Assembly (NCBI RefSeq): GCF_014854695.1
Contig: NZ_CP027557.1
Location: 1,240,001-1,304,000, forward strand
Direction of reading: 5' to 3'
Source: Rhodococcus rhodochrous
GTDB lineage: Bacteria > Actinomycetota > Actinomycetes > Mycobacteriales > Mycobacteriaceae
Length of the DNA stretch: 64,000 bases
Part shown: in pieces, positions 17,378 to 27,098 of the stretch
How the letters are laid out: every line of letters begins with the position of its first letter
Numbering within the stretch: the first letter of the stretch is position 1
Notes under the pieces: model-generated
The model's input: only the letters and a program-made list of their open reading frames with translations
Told to the model about the DNA's origin: nothing
Databases searched by the model: none
Made by a program: the position numbers and the translations under genes

Positions 17378-17595
17378 GATGTGACGGCTCCTACGCTGGT
17401 GGCACTTCGTGGTCGGGTGTTCTCGAACGAACGGATCCGACACGTGCGACCGGGGAGCACATTGCTTCCGTCGCAGCCGCGTCGATCACGGTGATCCAGC
17501 GATATTGCGGTTCACCCTCGCCGAGACAACTCGAACCACTTTACCGGACGACGTCGAGCGGGGACAAACAGCCCTGTCGTCGGCCCGCGCGAGCT

Positions 17596-18780
17596 TCACG
17601 AGCGGGCGATGTCGTGCACCGAGGCGAGGAACCTGTCGACGTCGGCGGGGGAGACGAAGTAGTGGGGCGACGCCCGCACCACCGACTGCAGGTCGCGCGA
17701 GGTCATGTCCAGCAACGTCGAGCTGCGGTTGCTGACCGTGACCGTCACCGACCGCTCGGCCAGGGCGTCGCGGACCTCCTGCGGGTCGCGGCCGTCCACG
17801 GTGAACGAGACGATGCCGCTGCGCTGCTCGCCGAGGTCGGTGACGGTCACGCCGTCGATGCCGGCGAGCCCGTCGCGCACGTGCCCGGCCCGGTAGGCCA
17901 CCGCCTCGGACACGGCGTCGACACCCAGGTCGAGGAGGTAGTCCACGGCAGCGCCGAGCCCGAGCCTGGCCGCCACCCCGGCCTCCCACATCTCGAAGCG
18001 GGTGGCGTCCGGGGCGAGTTCGTAGCTGTCGGCCGAGGTCCACGAGGCACTGTGCAGGTCGAGCACGGCCGGTTCGAGTTCGGTCACCAGTCGTGGGCGC
18101 ACGTAGAGGAACCCGGTGCCGCGCGGACCGCGGAGCCACTTGCGCCCGGTGCCCGACAGCGCGTCGACGTCGAGTTCGGGCACGCTCACCGGCAGCTGCC
18201 CCACCGACTGGCACGCGTCGAGCAGCACGAGCGCCCCGACCGCGTGCGCGGCGTCGGCGATCTCCCGGACGGGGTTGACCAGCCCGCCGTTGGTGGGGGC
18301 GTGCACGACGGACACGAGCCGCACCCGTTCGTCGAGCATCCCCTCGAGTGCCTCGACGTCGATGCGACCGGACGGATCGGACGGAACGACCTCGACGGTG
18401 GCGTCGGTCGCCCGCGCGCGCTGCAGCGCGGCGATCGCGTTCGCGGCGTATTCGGCCTGCGAGATCAGGATGCGGTCGCCGGGTCGCAGCGGCACGGCGT
18501 AGAAGAAGGACGTCCATGCCCGCGAGGCCCCGTCGGACAGCGCGACGGAGGTCTCCGGCACGTCGAACAGGCGACCGAGCGAGGTCTTCACGGCCGTCAG
18601 GTCGTCGAGCCGCTCGTCGGCCGCCACGTACCCGCCGACCTCGGCCTCTCGGCGCAGGTGCGCGAGCATCGTCTCGAGCACCGGCGTCGGCGGCAGCGAC
18701 GAGCCGGCGCTGTCGAGGAAGACCCGGTCGAAGCATCCCGGTGTGTCGCGTCGGGCCGCCTGAAGGTCCAGCACGGACAC
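17596..18780 (-). CDS. egtE: Ergothioneine biosynthesis PLP-dependent C-S lyase EgtE
   Basis: EgtE is a class V aminotransferase-fold, PLP-dependent lyase that cleaves hercynylcysteine sulfoxide to ergothioneine. The 394 residues include FLDSAGSSLPP, LLDACQSVGQLPVS (the PLP-binding Asp region) and LSGTGRKWLRGPRGTGFLYV with the Schiff-base lysine. The GTG at 18780 follows GAGGAGG. It is transcribed divergently from egtABCD, with about 150 bases between. In M. tuberculosis the five genes are contiguous (Rv3704c-Rv3700c); here egtE is inverted relative to the others. Identity rests on family plus context. Confidence 0.9.
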   Translation of the reverse strand: MSVLDLQAARRDTPGCFDRVFLDSAGSSLPPTPVLETMLAHLRREAEVGGYVAADERLDDLTAVKTSLGRLFDVPETSVALSDGASRAWTSFFYAVPLRPGDRILISQAEYAANAIAALQRARATDATVEVVPSDPSGRIDVEALEGMLDERVRLVSVVHAPTNGGLVNPVREIADAAHAVGALVLLDACQSVGQLPVSVPELDVDALSGTGRKWLRGPRGTGFLYVRPRLVTELEPAVLDLHSASWTSADSYELAPDATRFEMWEAGVAARLGLGAAVDYLLDLGVDAVSEAVAYRAGHVRDGLAGIDGVTVTDLGEQRSGIVSFTVDGRDPQEVRDALAERSVTVTVSNRSSTLLDMTSRDLQSVVRASPHYFVSPADVDRFLASVHDIARS

Positions 18781-18883
18781 CTCACCTCCTCGGTCGTCCG
18801 TATCGTCGGGGTCGAGCCTGCCCGGTGGAGTGGGTTCGCGCACGCACCGGTGCGTTATCCGCGCGTCGTGTCCCCGACCGGGT

Positions 18884-18889
18884 TAGTCT
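18884..18889 (+). promoter_or_regulatory. Candidate -10 box of the egtABCD operon
   Basis: TAGTCT (18884-18889) in the egtE-egtA divergent gap has the TAnnnT form. A start about seven bases later would give a leader of roughly 33 bases ending in the GAGGGGG ribosome-binding site of egtA. Confidence 0.4.
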
Positions 18890-18928
18890 CGACCGCAGAC
18901 CTGGCGCACCGGCCGAGGGGGTGGACGA

Positions 18929-20158
18929 ATGGCAATGGCAGTCGATGCCGCAGCCTTCCGTGCCCGTAAGGAAATCGGCTCCCGAGCAGCAGCGGAGGAC
19001 CACGTCCGCAGCAGGGCGTTCCGGCTGGGAATCCCCAGGTTGATCGGGGTCGAACTCGAATGGCTCACCGCGCGGGCCGACGGCACCGAATCGCGTCCCG
19101 AACTCACGACGCTCGTCGAGGCCCTCGGGCCGCACGCGCCGCGCGCGGTGGCCCCGTCGTCGTCCGCCCGTCCGCTGCCGTCGGGCAGCGCGGTCAGCGT
19201 CGAGCCGGGTGGTCAGGTCGAACTGTCGAGCGTGCCGTGCACCTCGGCACGGCAGGTGTGCGATCGGCTCACGGCCGACCTCCGCATGCTCCGTGCGTTG
19301 CTGGCCCGCCGGTCGGTGATCATGCTCGACCGCGCCGCTGATGAGGTGCGGCCTCCCCACCGTCTGCTGCGCACCCCGCGCTACGGAGCGATGGAACTCC
19401 GCTACGACCGGATCGGCCCGATGGGCCGGTTGATGATGAACAGCACTGCGTCCGTTCAGGTTTCCGTCGACGCGGGACGCGACGAGCGGGAGATCGTGCA
19501 GCGCTGGGAGTTGCTCCACGCCATCGGCCCGGCGATGATCGCGGCCTTCGCGTGCTCGCCCCGGCTGCGAGGTGCTCCGGAGGGCGACTGGGCATCGCAG
19601 CGGATGCGCACGTGGCTCGAACTCGATCCCGCCCTCGGCCACGTCGACCATCCCGCCGACTACCCCGCATGGGTGCTCGACGCACCGCTGACCTGCGTGC
19701 GTTCGGAAATGCCCGAATGGTACGCACCGCCCGGCGCCACCTTCGCGGCGTGGCTCGCGGGCGAGCTCGACGCCGACATCCGCCGCCGACCCACCGTCGA
19801 CGACCTCGACTACCACATGACGACGCTGTTCCCGCCCGTTCGTCCGTGCGGGCATCTCGAGGTGCGCTATCTCGACGCGCAGCCGGCCGAGTCGTGGCAG
19901 GTGCCCGTCGCGGCTCTCGAGGCGTTGCTGTCGGCGCCCGAGGTCTCCGCGGAGGCGTGCGCGATCGCCGCGCCGGTGCGCGACCAGTGGGCCGAGGCGG
20001 CCCGCGTCGGCCTCGTCTCACTCGAATTACGTGCTGCCGCAGCAGGTCTGCTCTCGCTCGCGGCGGAGTCCTCCCGCGACATGCGGTTCACCGCGGCGCT
20101 CGACGCGGCCGCAGCACGGTGCCTGCGCGGATTGGCGCCGGGTGAGGAGGTGCGGTGA
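18929..20158 (+). CDS. egtA: Glutamate-cysteine ligase EgtA
   Basis: EgtA makes gamma-glutamylcysteine, the sulfur donor for ergothioneine. It belongs to the GCS2 glutamate-cysteine ligase family; visible family stretches are GVELEWLT, VSVEPGGQVELSS and LMMNSTASVQVSVD. The protein has 409 residues and no signal peptide. The ATG at 18929 is preceded by GAGGGGG. The stop overlaps the egtB GTG by four bases (GTGA), so the two are translationally coupled. Rhodococci use mycothiol as main thiol, so a gamma-glutamylcysteine ligase beside egtB-D is best read as ergothioneine-specific. Confidence 0.95.
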   Translation: MAMAVDAAAFRARKEIGSRAAAEDHVRSRAFRLGIPRLIGVELEWLTARADGTESRPELTTLVEALGPHAPRAVAPSSSARPLPSGSAVSVEPGGQVELSSVPCTSARQVCDRLTADLRMLRALLARRSVIMLDRAADEVRPPHRLLRTPRYGAMELRYDRIGPMGRLMMNSTASVQVSVDAGRDEREIVQRWELLHAIGPAMIAAFACSPRLRGAPEGDWASQRMRTWLELDPALGHVDHPADYPAWVLDAPLTCVRSEMPEWYAPPGATFAAWLAGELDADIRRRPTVDDLDYHMTTLFPPVRPCGHLEVRYLDAQPAESWQVPVAALEALLSAPEVSAEACAIAAPVRDQWAEAARVGLVSLELRAAAAGLLSLAAESSRDMRFTAALDAAAARCLRGLAPGEEVR

Positions 20159-21447
20159 CACCTGCTCGTGTTGCGCTCAGGCGTCACCTCGAGCGGGCGC
20201 GTGCCCGCACCGAGGTGCTCACCTCCGTGCCGGAACAGGATCTCACCGCACAACATTCGCCGTTGATGAGCCCGCTGGTGTGGGATCTCGCGCACATCGC
20301 CAACCAGGAGGAGCGCTGGCTCGTGCGGGTCGCGGGCAGGCGCCCTGCGGTCCGCGGCGACATCGACGATCTCTACGACGCGTTCCGGCATCCCCGCGCG
20401 ACCCGCACGGGGCTGCCGCTGCTCGACCCCGAGGCCGCCCGCGGCTACGCGCGTGCCGTCCGTGATCTCACCTGGGACGTGCTCGAGCACAGTGCATTCG
20501 ACGACGAGCTGACCCGCGAGGGTTTCGTCTTCGCGATGGTCGCGCAGCACGAACAGCAGCACGACGAGACGATGCTCGCGACACACCAACTGCGACAGGG
20601 TCCGCCGCTGCTCGACGCGCCGGAAGCGCCGCGCACCGGAACCGTCCGCGACACCGAACGCGTCCGGATCCCCGCCGGCGCATTCGAGATGGGGACGTCC
20701 ACCGATCCGTGGGCCCTCGACAACGAACGCCCGGCGCATGTCGTGGAGGTGCCGGAGTTCGAACTCGACGCCGTGCCCGTCACCAACCGTCGGTACCTCG
20801 AGTTCATCGAGGACGGTGGCTACGAGCGGCCCGAACTGTGGAGCGAGGCAGGCTGGCAGCACCGCCTCGACGCCGGTCTCGAGGCCCCGCAGTTCTGGAG
20901 TCGCGACGAAACCGGATGGCGCCGAACGGCCTTCGGTCGTACCGCGCCGCTGAACCCGGACGAGCCGGTCGTGCACGTGTGCTTCCACGAGGCCGAGGCG
21001 TTCGCCCGCTGGGTCGGTGGGCGTCTTCCGACCGAGGCCGAATGGGAGAAGGCGGCGCGCTGGGATCCGGCCACCGGACGCAGCCGCCGATTCCCCTGGG
21101 GCGACGAGGATCCCGGTCCCGGACACGCCAATCTCGGTCAGCGTCATCTCGGTCCCGCCGTGGTCGGCGCGTATCCGGAGGGGGCGTCGCCGCTCGGGGT
21201 GCATCAGCTGATCGGCGACGTGTGGGAGTGGACGTCCACACCGTTCACCGGCTATCCGGGCTTCCGTGCGTTCCCCTACCGCGAGTACTCGGAGGTCTTC
21301 TTCGGCGACGGACACCGGGTGCTGCGCGGAGGATCGTTCGGGACCGACGAGGTCGCGTGCCGCGGAACCTTCCGCAACTGGGACCTGCCCGTCCGTCGTC
21401 AGATCTTCGCCGGGTTCCGCGTCGCATACGGGACGGGCGATGTGTAG
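20155..21447 (+). CDS. egtB: Hercynine oxygenase EgtB
   Basis: EgtB is a non-heme iron sulfoxide synthase joining gamma-glutamylcysteine to hercynine with O2. The 430-residue protein has an N-terminal DinB-like domain with the three iron ligands: H47 in WDLAHIAN, and H132 and H136 in QHEQQHDE. The C-terminal FGE-sulfatase (formylglycine-generating-enzyme-like) domain shows GAFEMGTS, GGRLPTEAEWEKAA, GDVWEWTS and VLRGGSF. All key residues are present. It overlaps egtA by 4 bases and egtC by 8. Confidence 0.97.
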   Translation: MTPARVALRRHLERARARTEVLTSVPEQDLTAQHSPLMSPLVWDLAHIANQEERWLVRVAGRRPAVRGDIDDLYDAFRHPRATRTGLPLLDPEAARGYARAVRDLTWDVLEHSAFDDELTREGFVFAMVAQHEQQHDETMLATHQLRQGPPLLDAPEAPRTGTVRDTERVRIPAGAFEMGTSTDPWALDNERPAHVVEVPEFELDAVPVTNRRYLEFIEDGGYERPELWSEAGWQHRLDAGLEAPQFWSRDETGWRRTAFGRTAPLNPDEPVVHVCFHEAEAFARWVGGRLPTEAEWEKAARWDPATGRSRRFPWGDEDPGPGHANLGQRHLGPAVVGAYPEGASPLGVHQLIGDVWEWTSTPFTGYPGFRAFPYREYSEVFFGDGHRVLRGGSFGTDEVACRGTFRNWDLPVRRQIFAGFRVAYGTGDV

Positions 21448-22189
21448 ACATCTGGCGTACATCGGACCGGAGACGAACGTCGCCGCACTGCTGTCCACCG
21501 GAACCAATTCGTTGCTCCGCCAGTCGTGGGCGCCCACCGACATGCGTGGAGGAGGGACGATCAACGCCGACGGCTTCGGCGTCGGATGGTGGAGTGCCGA
21601 AGGCACTTTCGGACGCTACCGATCGGCGTTGCCGATCTGGTCCGATTCCTTCGTCGGTGAAGGCCTGACGTCGATACGGTCGCGCACCGTCGTCGCCGCG
21701 ACCCGCTCGGCCACCGAGGGGATGCCCGTCGAACGATCGGCGGCCGCACCCTTCTCCGACGACCGGTGGGCGTTCAGCCTCAACGGAGTCGTCCGGGGCT
21801 GGCCGGGATCGCTCGTCACCCTCGCCGGCGCGCTGCCCGTCGCCGAACTGCTGCGACTCGAATCTCCGACCGACGCCGCCACGTTGTGGCTCCTGCTGCA
21901 GTCGCGGCTGCGCTCGGCCGATCCCGAACCGGCGCTGATCTCGCTCGTCCACGACGTGCTGGACCTCGCACCGGACTCTCGTCTGAACATGTTGCTGTGC
22001 AACGAATCCGGGATCTGGGCCACCGCCTGGTACCACTCGTTGTGGACGTTCGTCGACGAACAGGTCGCGATCGTGGCGTCCGAACCGTTCGACGACGACA
22101 GTCGCTGGACACCGGTACCCGACCGGCATCTCGTCGCCGCGATGCCGGGCAAACTCATCGTCTCACCACTGGAGGTCGGCTCACCGTGA
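21440..22189 (+). CDS. egtC: Gamma-glutamyl hercynylcysteine S-oxide hydrolase EgtC
   Basis: EgtC is an Ntn-type glutamine amidotransferase-fold hydrolase that removes glutamate from gamma-glutamyl hercynylcysteine sulfoxide. The protein starts MCRHLAYIGPE, so cysteine 2 becomes the N-terminal nucleophile after Met removal. Other family stretches are INADGFGVGWW and FSLNGVVRGW. Length is 249 residues. The ATG at 21440 overlaps the egtB stop by 8 bases, and its own stop overlaps the egtD GTG by 4, so the four genes are tightly coupled. Confidence 0.95.
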   Translation: MCRHLAYIGPETNVAALLSTGTNSLLRQSWAPTDMRGGGTINADGFGVGWWSAEGTFGRYRSALPIWSDSFVGEGLTSIRSRTVVAATRSATEGMPVERSAAAPFSDDRWAFSLNGVVRGWPGSLVTLAGALPVAELLRLESPTDAATLWLLLQSRLRSADPEPALISLVHDVLDLAPDSRLNMLLCNESGIWATAWYHSLWTFVDEQVAIVASEPFDDDSRWTPVPDRHLVAAMPGKLIVSPLEVGSP

Positions 22190-23142
22190 TCGTCGACGTG
22201 CACCTGCGCCCCGAGGACCTCGACGCCAAACTGCGCGAGGACGCACGGCGCGGACTCACGTCCGATCCCAAGTACCTGTCGCCCACCTGGCTGTACGACG
22301 CGCGCGGCAGCGAACTGTTCGACGAGATCACGCGGCTGCCCGAGTACTACCCGACGCGCACCGAGTTCAGCCTGCTGCGCCGGCACGCCGCCGACTTCGC
22401 CGACGCCGCCCGCCCCGAGATGCTCGTCGAACTCGGCTCCGGGTCGTCGGAGAAGACGCACGTGCTGCTCGACGCCCTCGAACCGTATCTCCACACCTAC
22501 GTGCCGCAGGACGTCTCCGAACCGGCACTGCGGTCGGCCGTCACCAGACTGGCGGCGGAGTATCCGAACCTGACGGTGCACGGGGTGGTCGGCGACTTCA
22601 CCGATTCGCTCGCGCATCTCCCTGCCGGCGGGAAACGCGCGATCGCGTTCCTCGGTGGCACCATCGGCAACCTCGTCCCGAGCGAACGCGCACAGTTCCT
22701 CTCCGGGACGGCCGCGATCCTCCATCCCGGTGAGTGGCTGCTCCTCGGGGCCGGGCTCGTCATCGACCGCGACACCCTGATCGCCGCCTACGACGACGCG
22801 GCCGGAGTGACGGCGGAGTTCGACCGGAACGTCCTGCGGGTGCTCAACGACCGGCTCGGCGCCGACTTCGATCCCGGCCGGTTCGTGCACCGCGCCGTCT
22901 GGGACGCGGAGAACGAATGGATCGAGATGCGACTCGAGGCGACCGAGGCGATGGACGTGACGATCCCGGGCCTCGACCTGCAGATCTCTTTCGCCGAGGG
23001 CGAGCAGATCCGAACCGAGATCTCCGCGAAGTTCCGCCTCGTCGGTATCTCGCAGGAACTCGCCGACGCGGGATTCGTGGTCCGGCACGAATGGGTGGAT
23101 CCGGACGGACGGTTCGTCCTGCTCGCCGCCTCCCGGGAGTAG
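22186..23142 (+). CDS. egtD: L-histidine N-alpha-methyltransferase EgtD
   Basis: EgtD trimethylates the alpha-amino group of histidine with three SAM to give hercynine, the first committed step. The 318-residue protein begins VDVHLRPEDLDAKLREDARR and has LPEYYPTRTEFSLLR, the SAM-binding VELGSGSSEKT, and IAFLGGTIGNLVPSE, all typical. GGAGG lies ten bases before the GTG at 22186, which overlaps the egtC stop. It is the last gene of the operon; an MFS gene follows after 64 bases and could be co-transcribed. Confidence 0.95.
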   Translation: MIVDVHLRPEDLDAKLREDARRGLTSDPKYLSPTWLYDARGSELFDEITRLPEYYPTRTEFSLLRRHAADFADAARPEMLVELGSGSSEKTHVLLDALEPYLHTYVPQDVSEPALRSAVTRLAAEYPNLTVHGVVGDFTDSLAHLPAGGKRAIAFLGGTIGNLVPSERAQFLSGTAAILHPGEWLLLGAGLVIDRDTLIAAYDDAAGVTAEFDRNVLRVLNDRLGADFDPGRFVHRAVWDAENEWIEMRLEATEAMDVTIPGLDLQISFAEGEQIRTEISAKFRLVGISQELADAGFVVRHEWVDPDGRFVLLAASRE

Positions 23143-23206
23143 TCCTCGAAAGGACGCCGACGAACCGATTCGACTTCCGCCGCGCCGACACGGGACGCTG
23201 GAGGAC

Positions 23207-24433
23207 ATGACGTCGTCCCGTCCCGTCCTGACGACCCCGGTGCTGTTGCTCATGGCCGTGGCGACGGGTCTGTGCGTGGGTGGCAACTACTTCAACCAGC
23301 CGCTGCTCGACTCGATCGCCGAAGCACTGGACACCTCCCGATCTGCCGCCGCCTCCACCGTGACGGTCGCGCAGGTCGCCTACGCGCTCGGCCTGCTGTT
23401 CCTCGTGCCGCTCGGCGACATGTTCCCGCAGCGGCGGCTGGCGGTGATGCTCATGCTGGCCGCGGCGGCGGGGCAGGGGCTGAGCGGATTCGCGCCGAAC
23501 ATCGGGGTGCTCGTGGTGGGCACCGCGATCGCCGGTCTGTTCTCGGTGGCCGCGCAGGTGCTGGTGCCGTTCGCGGCGACCCTCGCGACGCCGGAATCGC
23601 GGGGTCGCGCGGTCGGCACGGTGATGAGCGGGTTGCTCGTCGGGATCCTCGTGGCGCGGAGTGTCGCGGGCATCCTCGCCGAACTCGGCGACAGCTGGAC
23701 GACGGTCTACCGGGTGAGCACGGTCGCCATGGTGATCGTGGCCCTCGCGTTGTGGCGGGTGCTGCCGGCGACCCCACCGGTGGTCCGCCAGGGTTACGGC
23801 AGCACGCTGCGATCCCTCGGGACGTTGATCGTCACGCATCCCCGCCTGCGGACCCGGACGCTGCTCGGCGGACTGGGTTTCGCGTCGGTGGGCGCGCTGT
23901 TCTCGACGATGGCGTTCCTGCTGTCCGACCCGCCGTTCGGCCTCGACGACCTGCAGATCGGGCTCGTCGGGCTGGCCGGGGTGGCCGGTGCGTTCGCCGC
24001 GACCGCGGCGGGCCGGCTCGTCGACCGCGGTTACGGACCACCGACGACGGCGGTGGGCGTGGTCACGCTGGTCGCGTCGTGGGCGGCGCTCGCGGCGGGC
24101 GGGAGTTCGCTGGTGTGGTTCGTCGTCGGGATGCTCGTCGTCGACCTCGCGCTCAATCTCGTGCACATCACCAACCAGAACATCGTGTACGCCCTCGACC
24201 CCGACGCCCGCTCGCGCGTCAATTCCGTCTACATGACGGGCTACTTCGTCGGAGCAGCGTCCGGTTCGGCGCTCGGCACGATGGCGTGGAGCGCCGGCGG
24301 GTGGACCGCGGTGTGCGTGCTCGGTGTCGGGCTGGCGGCCCTCGCGGGCGTCGTGTGGGCGCTCGATCTGCGGCTCGCCGCCCGGATGCGTGCGCGTTCG
24401 GCTACAGCGACCGGCGGACCGGCAACAGCCTGA
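23207..24433 (+). CDS. MFS transporter
   Basis: A 408-residue major facilitator with about 12 hydrophobic segments. The loop between helices 2 and 3 reads LGDMFPQRRL, close to the MFS motif G-D-x-x-x-R-R. It resembles drug/metabolite exporters of the DHA1 type. It follows egtD by 64 bases on the same strand, so export of ergothioneine or an intermediate is conceivable but unsupported. Its stop overlaps the end of the convergent LuxR gene by 32 bases. Confidence 0.85.
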   Translation: MTSSRPVLTTPVLLLMAVATGLCVGGNYFNQPLLDSIAEALDTSRSAAASTVTVAQVAYALGLLFLVPLGDMFPQRRLAVMLMLAAAAGQGLSGFAPNIGVLVVGTAIAGLFSVAAQVLVPFAATLATPESRGRAVGTVMSGLLVGILVARSVAGILAELGDSWTTVYRVSTVAMVIVALALWRVLPATPPVVRQGYGSTLRSLGTLIVTHPRLRTRTLLGGLGFASVGALFSTMAFLLSDPPFGLDDLQIGLVGLAGVAGAFAATAAGRLVDRGYGPPTTAVGVVTLVASWAALAAGGSSLVWFVVGMLVVDLALNLVHITNQNIVYALDPDARSRVNSVYMTGYFVGAASGSALGTMAWSAGGWTAVCVLGVGLAALAGVVWALDLRLAARMRARSATATGGPATA

Positions 24434-26996
24434 GATCGCGCGCCCGGCCGATCGCCTCCACCCGCGTGTGCACGCCGAGCTTGCGGTAGATGCTGCGCAA
24501 CTGGGTCTTGATCGTGTTGTGCGAGACGAACAACTTCTTCGCGATATCGGCGTGCGTCGATCCCAGCGCGAGCAACTCCAGCACGTCCGTCTCACGCCGG
24601 GACAGTTCGACGTGGGTGACGGGTTCGGTGAAGACGGACCCGATCGCCTCGTCCGGGCCGATGGGACCGCCGAGTTCCGCGAGACGCCCGGCGACACCCT
24701 CGGCGAGAGTCGTGAAGGCGCGGCGGTTGCCGAGGGCCTCGGCGAGGGTGCGGGCCCGCTGCCAGCTGCGTACCGCGGTGTCCTTCTCGTCGAGATCGAG
24801 GTGGGCGCTCGCCTCCATGAGCAACGCCTCGAGATGTGCGCGCGGGAAACCGCACTCCGTCCACGGAACGCGCTTGAGTTTCTTGAGCGCGACGTCGGGA
24901 TGGCCGGTGAACAGTTCGACGCGCGCGTTCGTCACCACGAGCATCGGATGGTTCTGCGGCGACTCCTCGGCGAGGGCGCGCGCGAGGTTGCCGTTGCCGA
25001 GCGCCAGCTGCAGGTCGATCTCGGCGGCGCCGAGCAGGATGCGCGAGAACGCGCCGCGGTCGAACAGATCGTGGTGCGAGGCGATGAGCCGGTGGAGTTC
25101 GGTGAGTCCGTCGTAGGCGTTGCCCGTCGCCAGGTTGTAGTAGGCCCGGCCGTAGGCGACGAATCCCCAGAGTTCCTCCGAGACCCGCGGGACGCCGAGC
25201 TCGTCGAGATATCCGACGGCACGGTCGAGCTCGAGCGAGTCGAGGTGGACGAGCGTGGACGCAACCCGACCACCCACCTTGACCATCTCTCCCCAGCGGC
25301 CCTCCGTGGGCTCGGCGTTGCTCTCGGTGCGCAGCCATTCGCGGGCGCGCGGATTGTCGCCGGTCACCGCCCAGTTCAGCGCCGAGCTTCCCGCGGCGTT
25401 CTGGATGACGAAGGCGATGTTCGCGGCGTAGGCACCGCGGTAGGCGCGGCGGAAGACGGTGGTGGACTCGGTCAGATATCCGGCGAGCTGGAGCGTGATC
25501 GCCCACTGCACTCGCAGCAGAGGGAGCTGCGGGCCGAGATCGTCGGGCCGGTGTTCGAGGATCGAATGGACGAGTGGACGCAACAGGAGCGTCAACCGCG
25601 CGGCCTCACCGAATTCGCCCGAGACCCGCAGGGTCAGGGTCTGCACCGTCGCGACGTACACGGCCTGGGCGGCCCCGGGTGTCTTCCCGAGCTCGGCGAG
25701 TTCGTCGGGATCCGTGGGCAGGGAGGCGTGCAGGATCGAATGTTCGTCGAGCATCTGCGTGAACAGCGCGCGACCGGCCTGGACCGACGGGTGGTCGCCG
25801 AGCTCCTGGTCGGGGATCTGCCGGAGCACCTTGACGAGAACGTCGAAGGAACTGTCGACCATGCGCGCCCAGGATTCCTCGACGATCGCCACGGCGGTCT
25901 CCCAGTCGCCGGCCTCGACCGCGTAGATCGACGCCTCGGCGGGCTTGCCGGCGTCGCGGTGCGCCCGGGCGAGTTCGACGAGCAGGGCGTCGACATGTCC
26001 GGGGCGCTCCCGGCGGGAGATGTCGAGCACGCACGAACGGACGGCGTCGGGCCACCGCCATGTCCGGGGATCGTCGAAGGGCGAATCCATCACGAGGCCT
26101 GCCGCGGCGAGCATGGCCAGTGATGCTTCGGCATCCGCCGTGCCCGTCAGTTCGGCTGCCCGGTGGGCGGTGACACTGTGGGCAGCGGCGACCGAGAACG
26201 CGAACTCGCGGTGCGCGTCGTCGAGTTCGTCGAGCCGGTTCTCGACGTACGTCCGCACGAGGCGGGCCAGGGCAGGGGTCGGCAGTCCTCGGGAGTCGAT
26301 CAGGCGCTGGGGCCGGCTCCGGGCGACGACCGCGGCCGCCGAGACCAGGGTGGGCACACCGCCGAGTACGCGACACACGACCTCGCACTCGCTGTCGGTG
26401 CGCTCCGGTCCGGCATCGCGCAACAGCGTCGTCGTCTCCTCGACGGTGAAGGCGAGATCGGCCGCCGGGACGTACGTTGAGTCGATCCCGCGGAGGACGA
26501 CCTCGGTCATGTCGGTGCTGTTGCCCGGCAGGCAGACGATCGCGTCGAGCCGTGGGCAGTGGTCGAGCAGCCGGAGGGTTCCGTCGAGCACCTCGGCCGA
26601 GTTCTGCGGCGACACGCAGGCGAGCACGAGCAGGCAGGCCGACTTCAGATCGCGGAAGGTACGGACCACACGCTCGGTCGGGGAATCGTCGGGACCGCCG
26701 GTGGAGACCTCGACGGCCGGGTGGTCGGCGAGAACCTCGAGCACACGCTCGGACAGGTCGCCCTCGCCGTCGCCGGACGCGGCGAGTTCGGGGACCCAGA
26801 CGATCGTGTGGTCGGGTGCGCCGCCCCGATGGAGCCATCCTGCAACGAGGGTCCGTTTGCCGAAGCCCGGGGGAGCGTCGATCACCGTCAGCGTGGAGCA
26901 CCGGTCGAGACACGCGAACAGTCGGGGCCGCGCCAGAGCCGAGGACAACGAACGCCACGCGGGTGCACCGACGCGAGGGGAGCCGGAAACACTCAC
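24402..26996 (-). CDS. Large LuxR-family regulator (MalT/LAL-like ATPase)
   Basis: An ~864-residue regulator with an N-terminal STAND/NTPase part, a long helical repeat region and a C-terminal LuxR helix-turn-helix (LSRRETDVLELLALGSTHAD, then FVSHNTIKTQLRSIYRKLGV). The P-loop reads APPGFGKRTL: arginine replaces the Ser/Thr that normally follows the lysine, so nucleotide binding may be altered. I prefer the GTG at 26996, five bases after AAGGAG, over the GTG at 27002, which abuts it. Two 21-bp repeats lie upstream. No obvious target operon is adjacent; the ligand is unknown. Confidence 0.85.
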   Translation of the reverse strand: MSVSGSPRVGAPAWRSLSSALARPRLFACLDRCSTLTVIDAPPGFGKRTLVAGWLHRGGAPDHTIVWVPELAASGDGEGDLSERVLEVLADHPAVEVSTGGPDDSPTERVVRTFRDLKSACLLVLACVSPQNSAEVLDGTLRLLDHCPRLDAIVCLPGNSTDMTEVVLRGIDSTYVPAADLAFTVEETTTLLRDAGPERTDSECEVVCRVLGGVPTLVSAAAVVARSRPQRLIDSRGLPTPALARLVRTYVENRLDELDDAHREFAFSVAAAHSVTAHRAAELTGTADAEASLAMLAAAGLVMDSPFDDPRTWRWPDAVRSCVLDISRRERPGHVDALLVELARAHRDAGKPAEASIYAVEAGDWETAVAIVEESWARMVDSSFDVLVKVLRQIPDQELGDHPSVQAGRALFTQMLDEHSILHASLPTDPDELAELGKTPGAAQAVYVATVQTLTLRVSGEFGEAARLTLLLRPLVHSILEHRPDDLGPQLPLLRVQWAITLQLAGYLTESTTVFRRAYRGAYAANIAFVIQNAAGSSALNWAVTGDNPRAREWLRTESNAEPTEGRWGEMVKVGGRVASTLVHLDSLELDRAVGYLDELGVPRVSEELWGFVAYGRAYYNLATGNAYDGLTELHRLIASHHDLFDRGAFSRILLGAAEIDLQLALGNGNLARALAEESPQNHPMLVVTNARVELFTGHPDVALKKLKRVPWTECGFPRAHLEALLMEASAHLDLDEKDTAVRSWQRARTLAEALGNRRAFTTLAEGVAGRLAELGGPIGPDEAIGSVFTEPVTHVELSRRETDVLELLALGSTHADIAKKLFVSHNTIKTQLRSIYRKLGVHTRVEAIGRARDLRLLPVRRSL

Positions 26997-27098
26997 GCGC
27001 ACTCCTTCGGAAGGCTACGGCCCCATCTGCGCAGGCGTCGACGCCCGAGCAGCGTCCCCCGACAGGCTCTTGGTCGATCACAGACTACCTGGTCCGTT

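Noticed and set aside
17378-17595. A small gene between rplY and egtE
   Set aside because: Frames here are short, lack ribosome-binding sites and show no motif; I treat the 218 bases as promoter and untranslated sequence.
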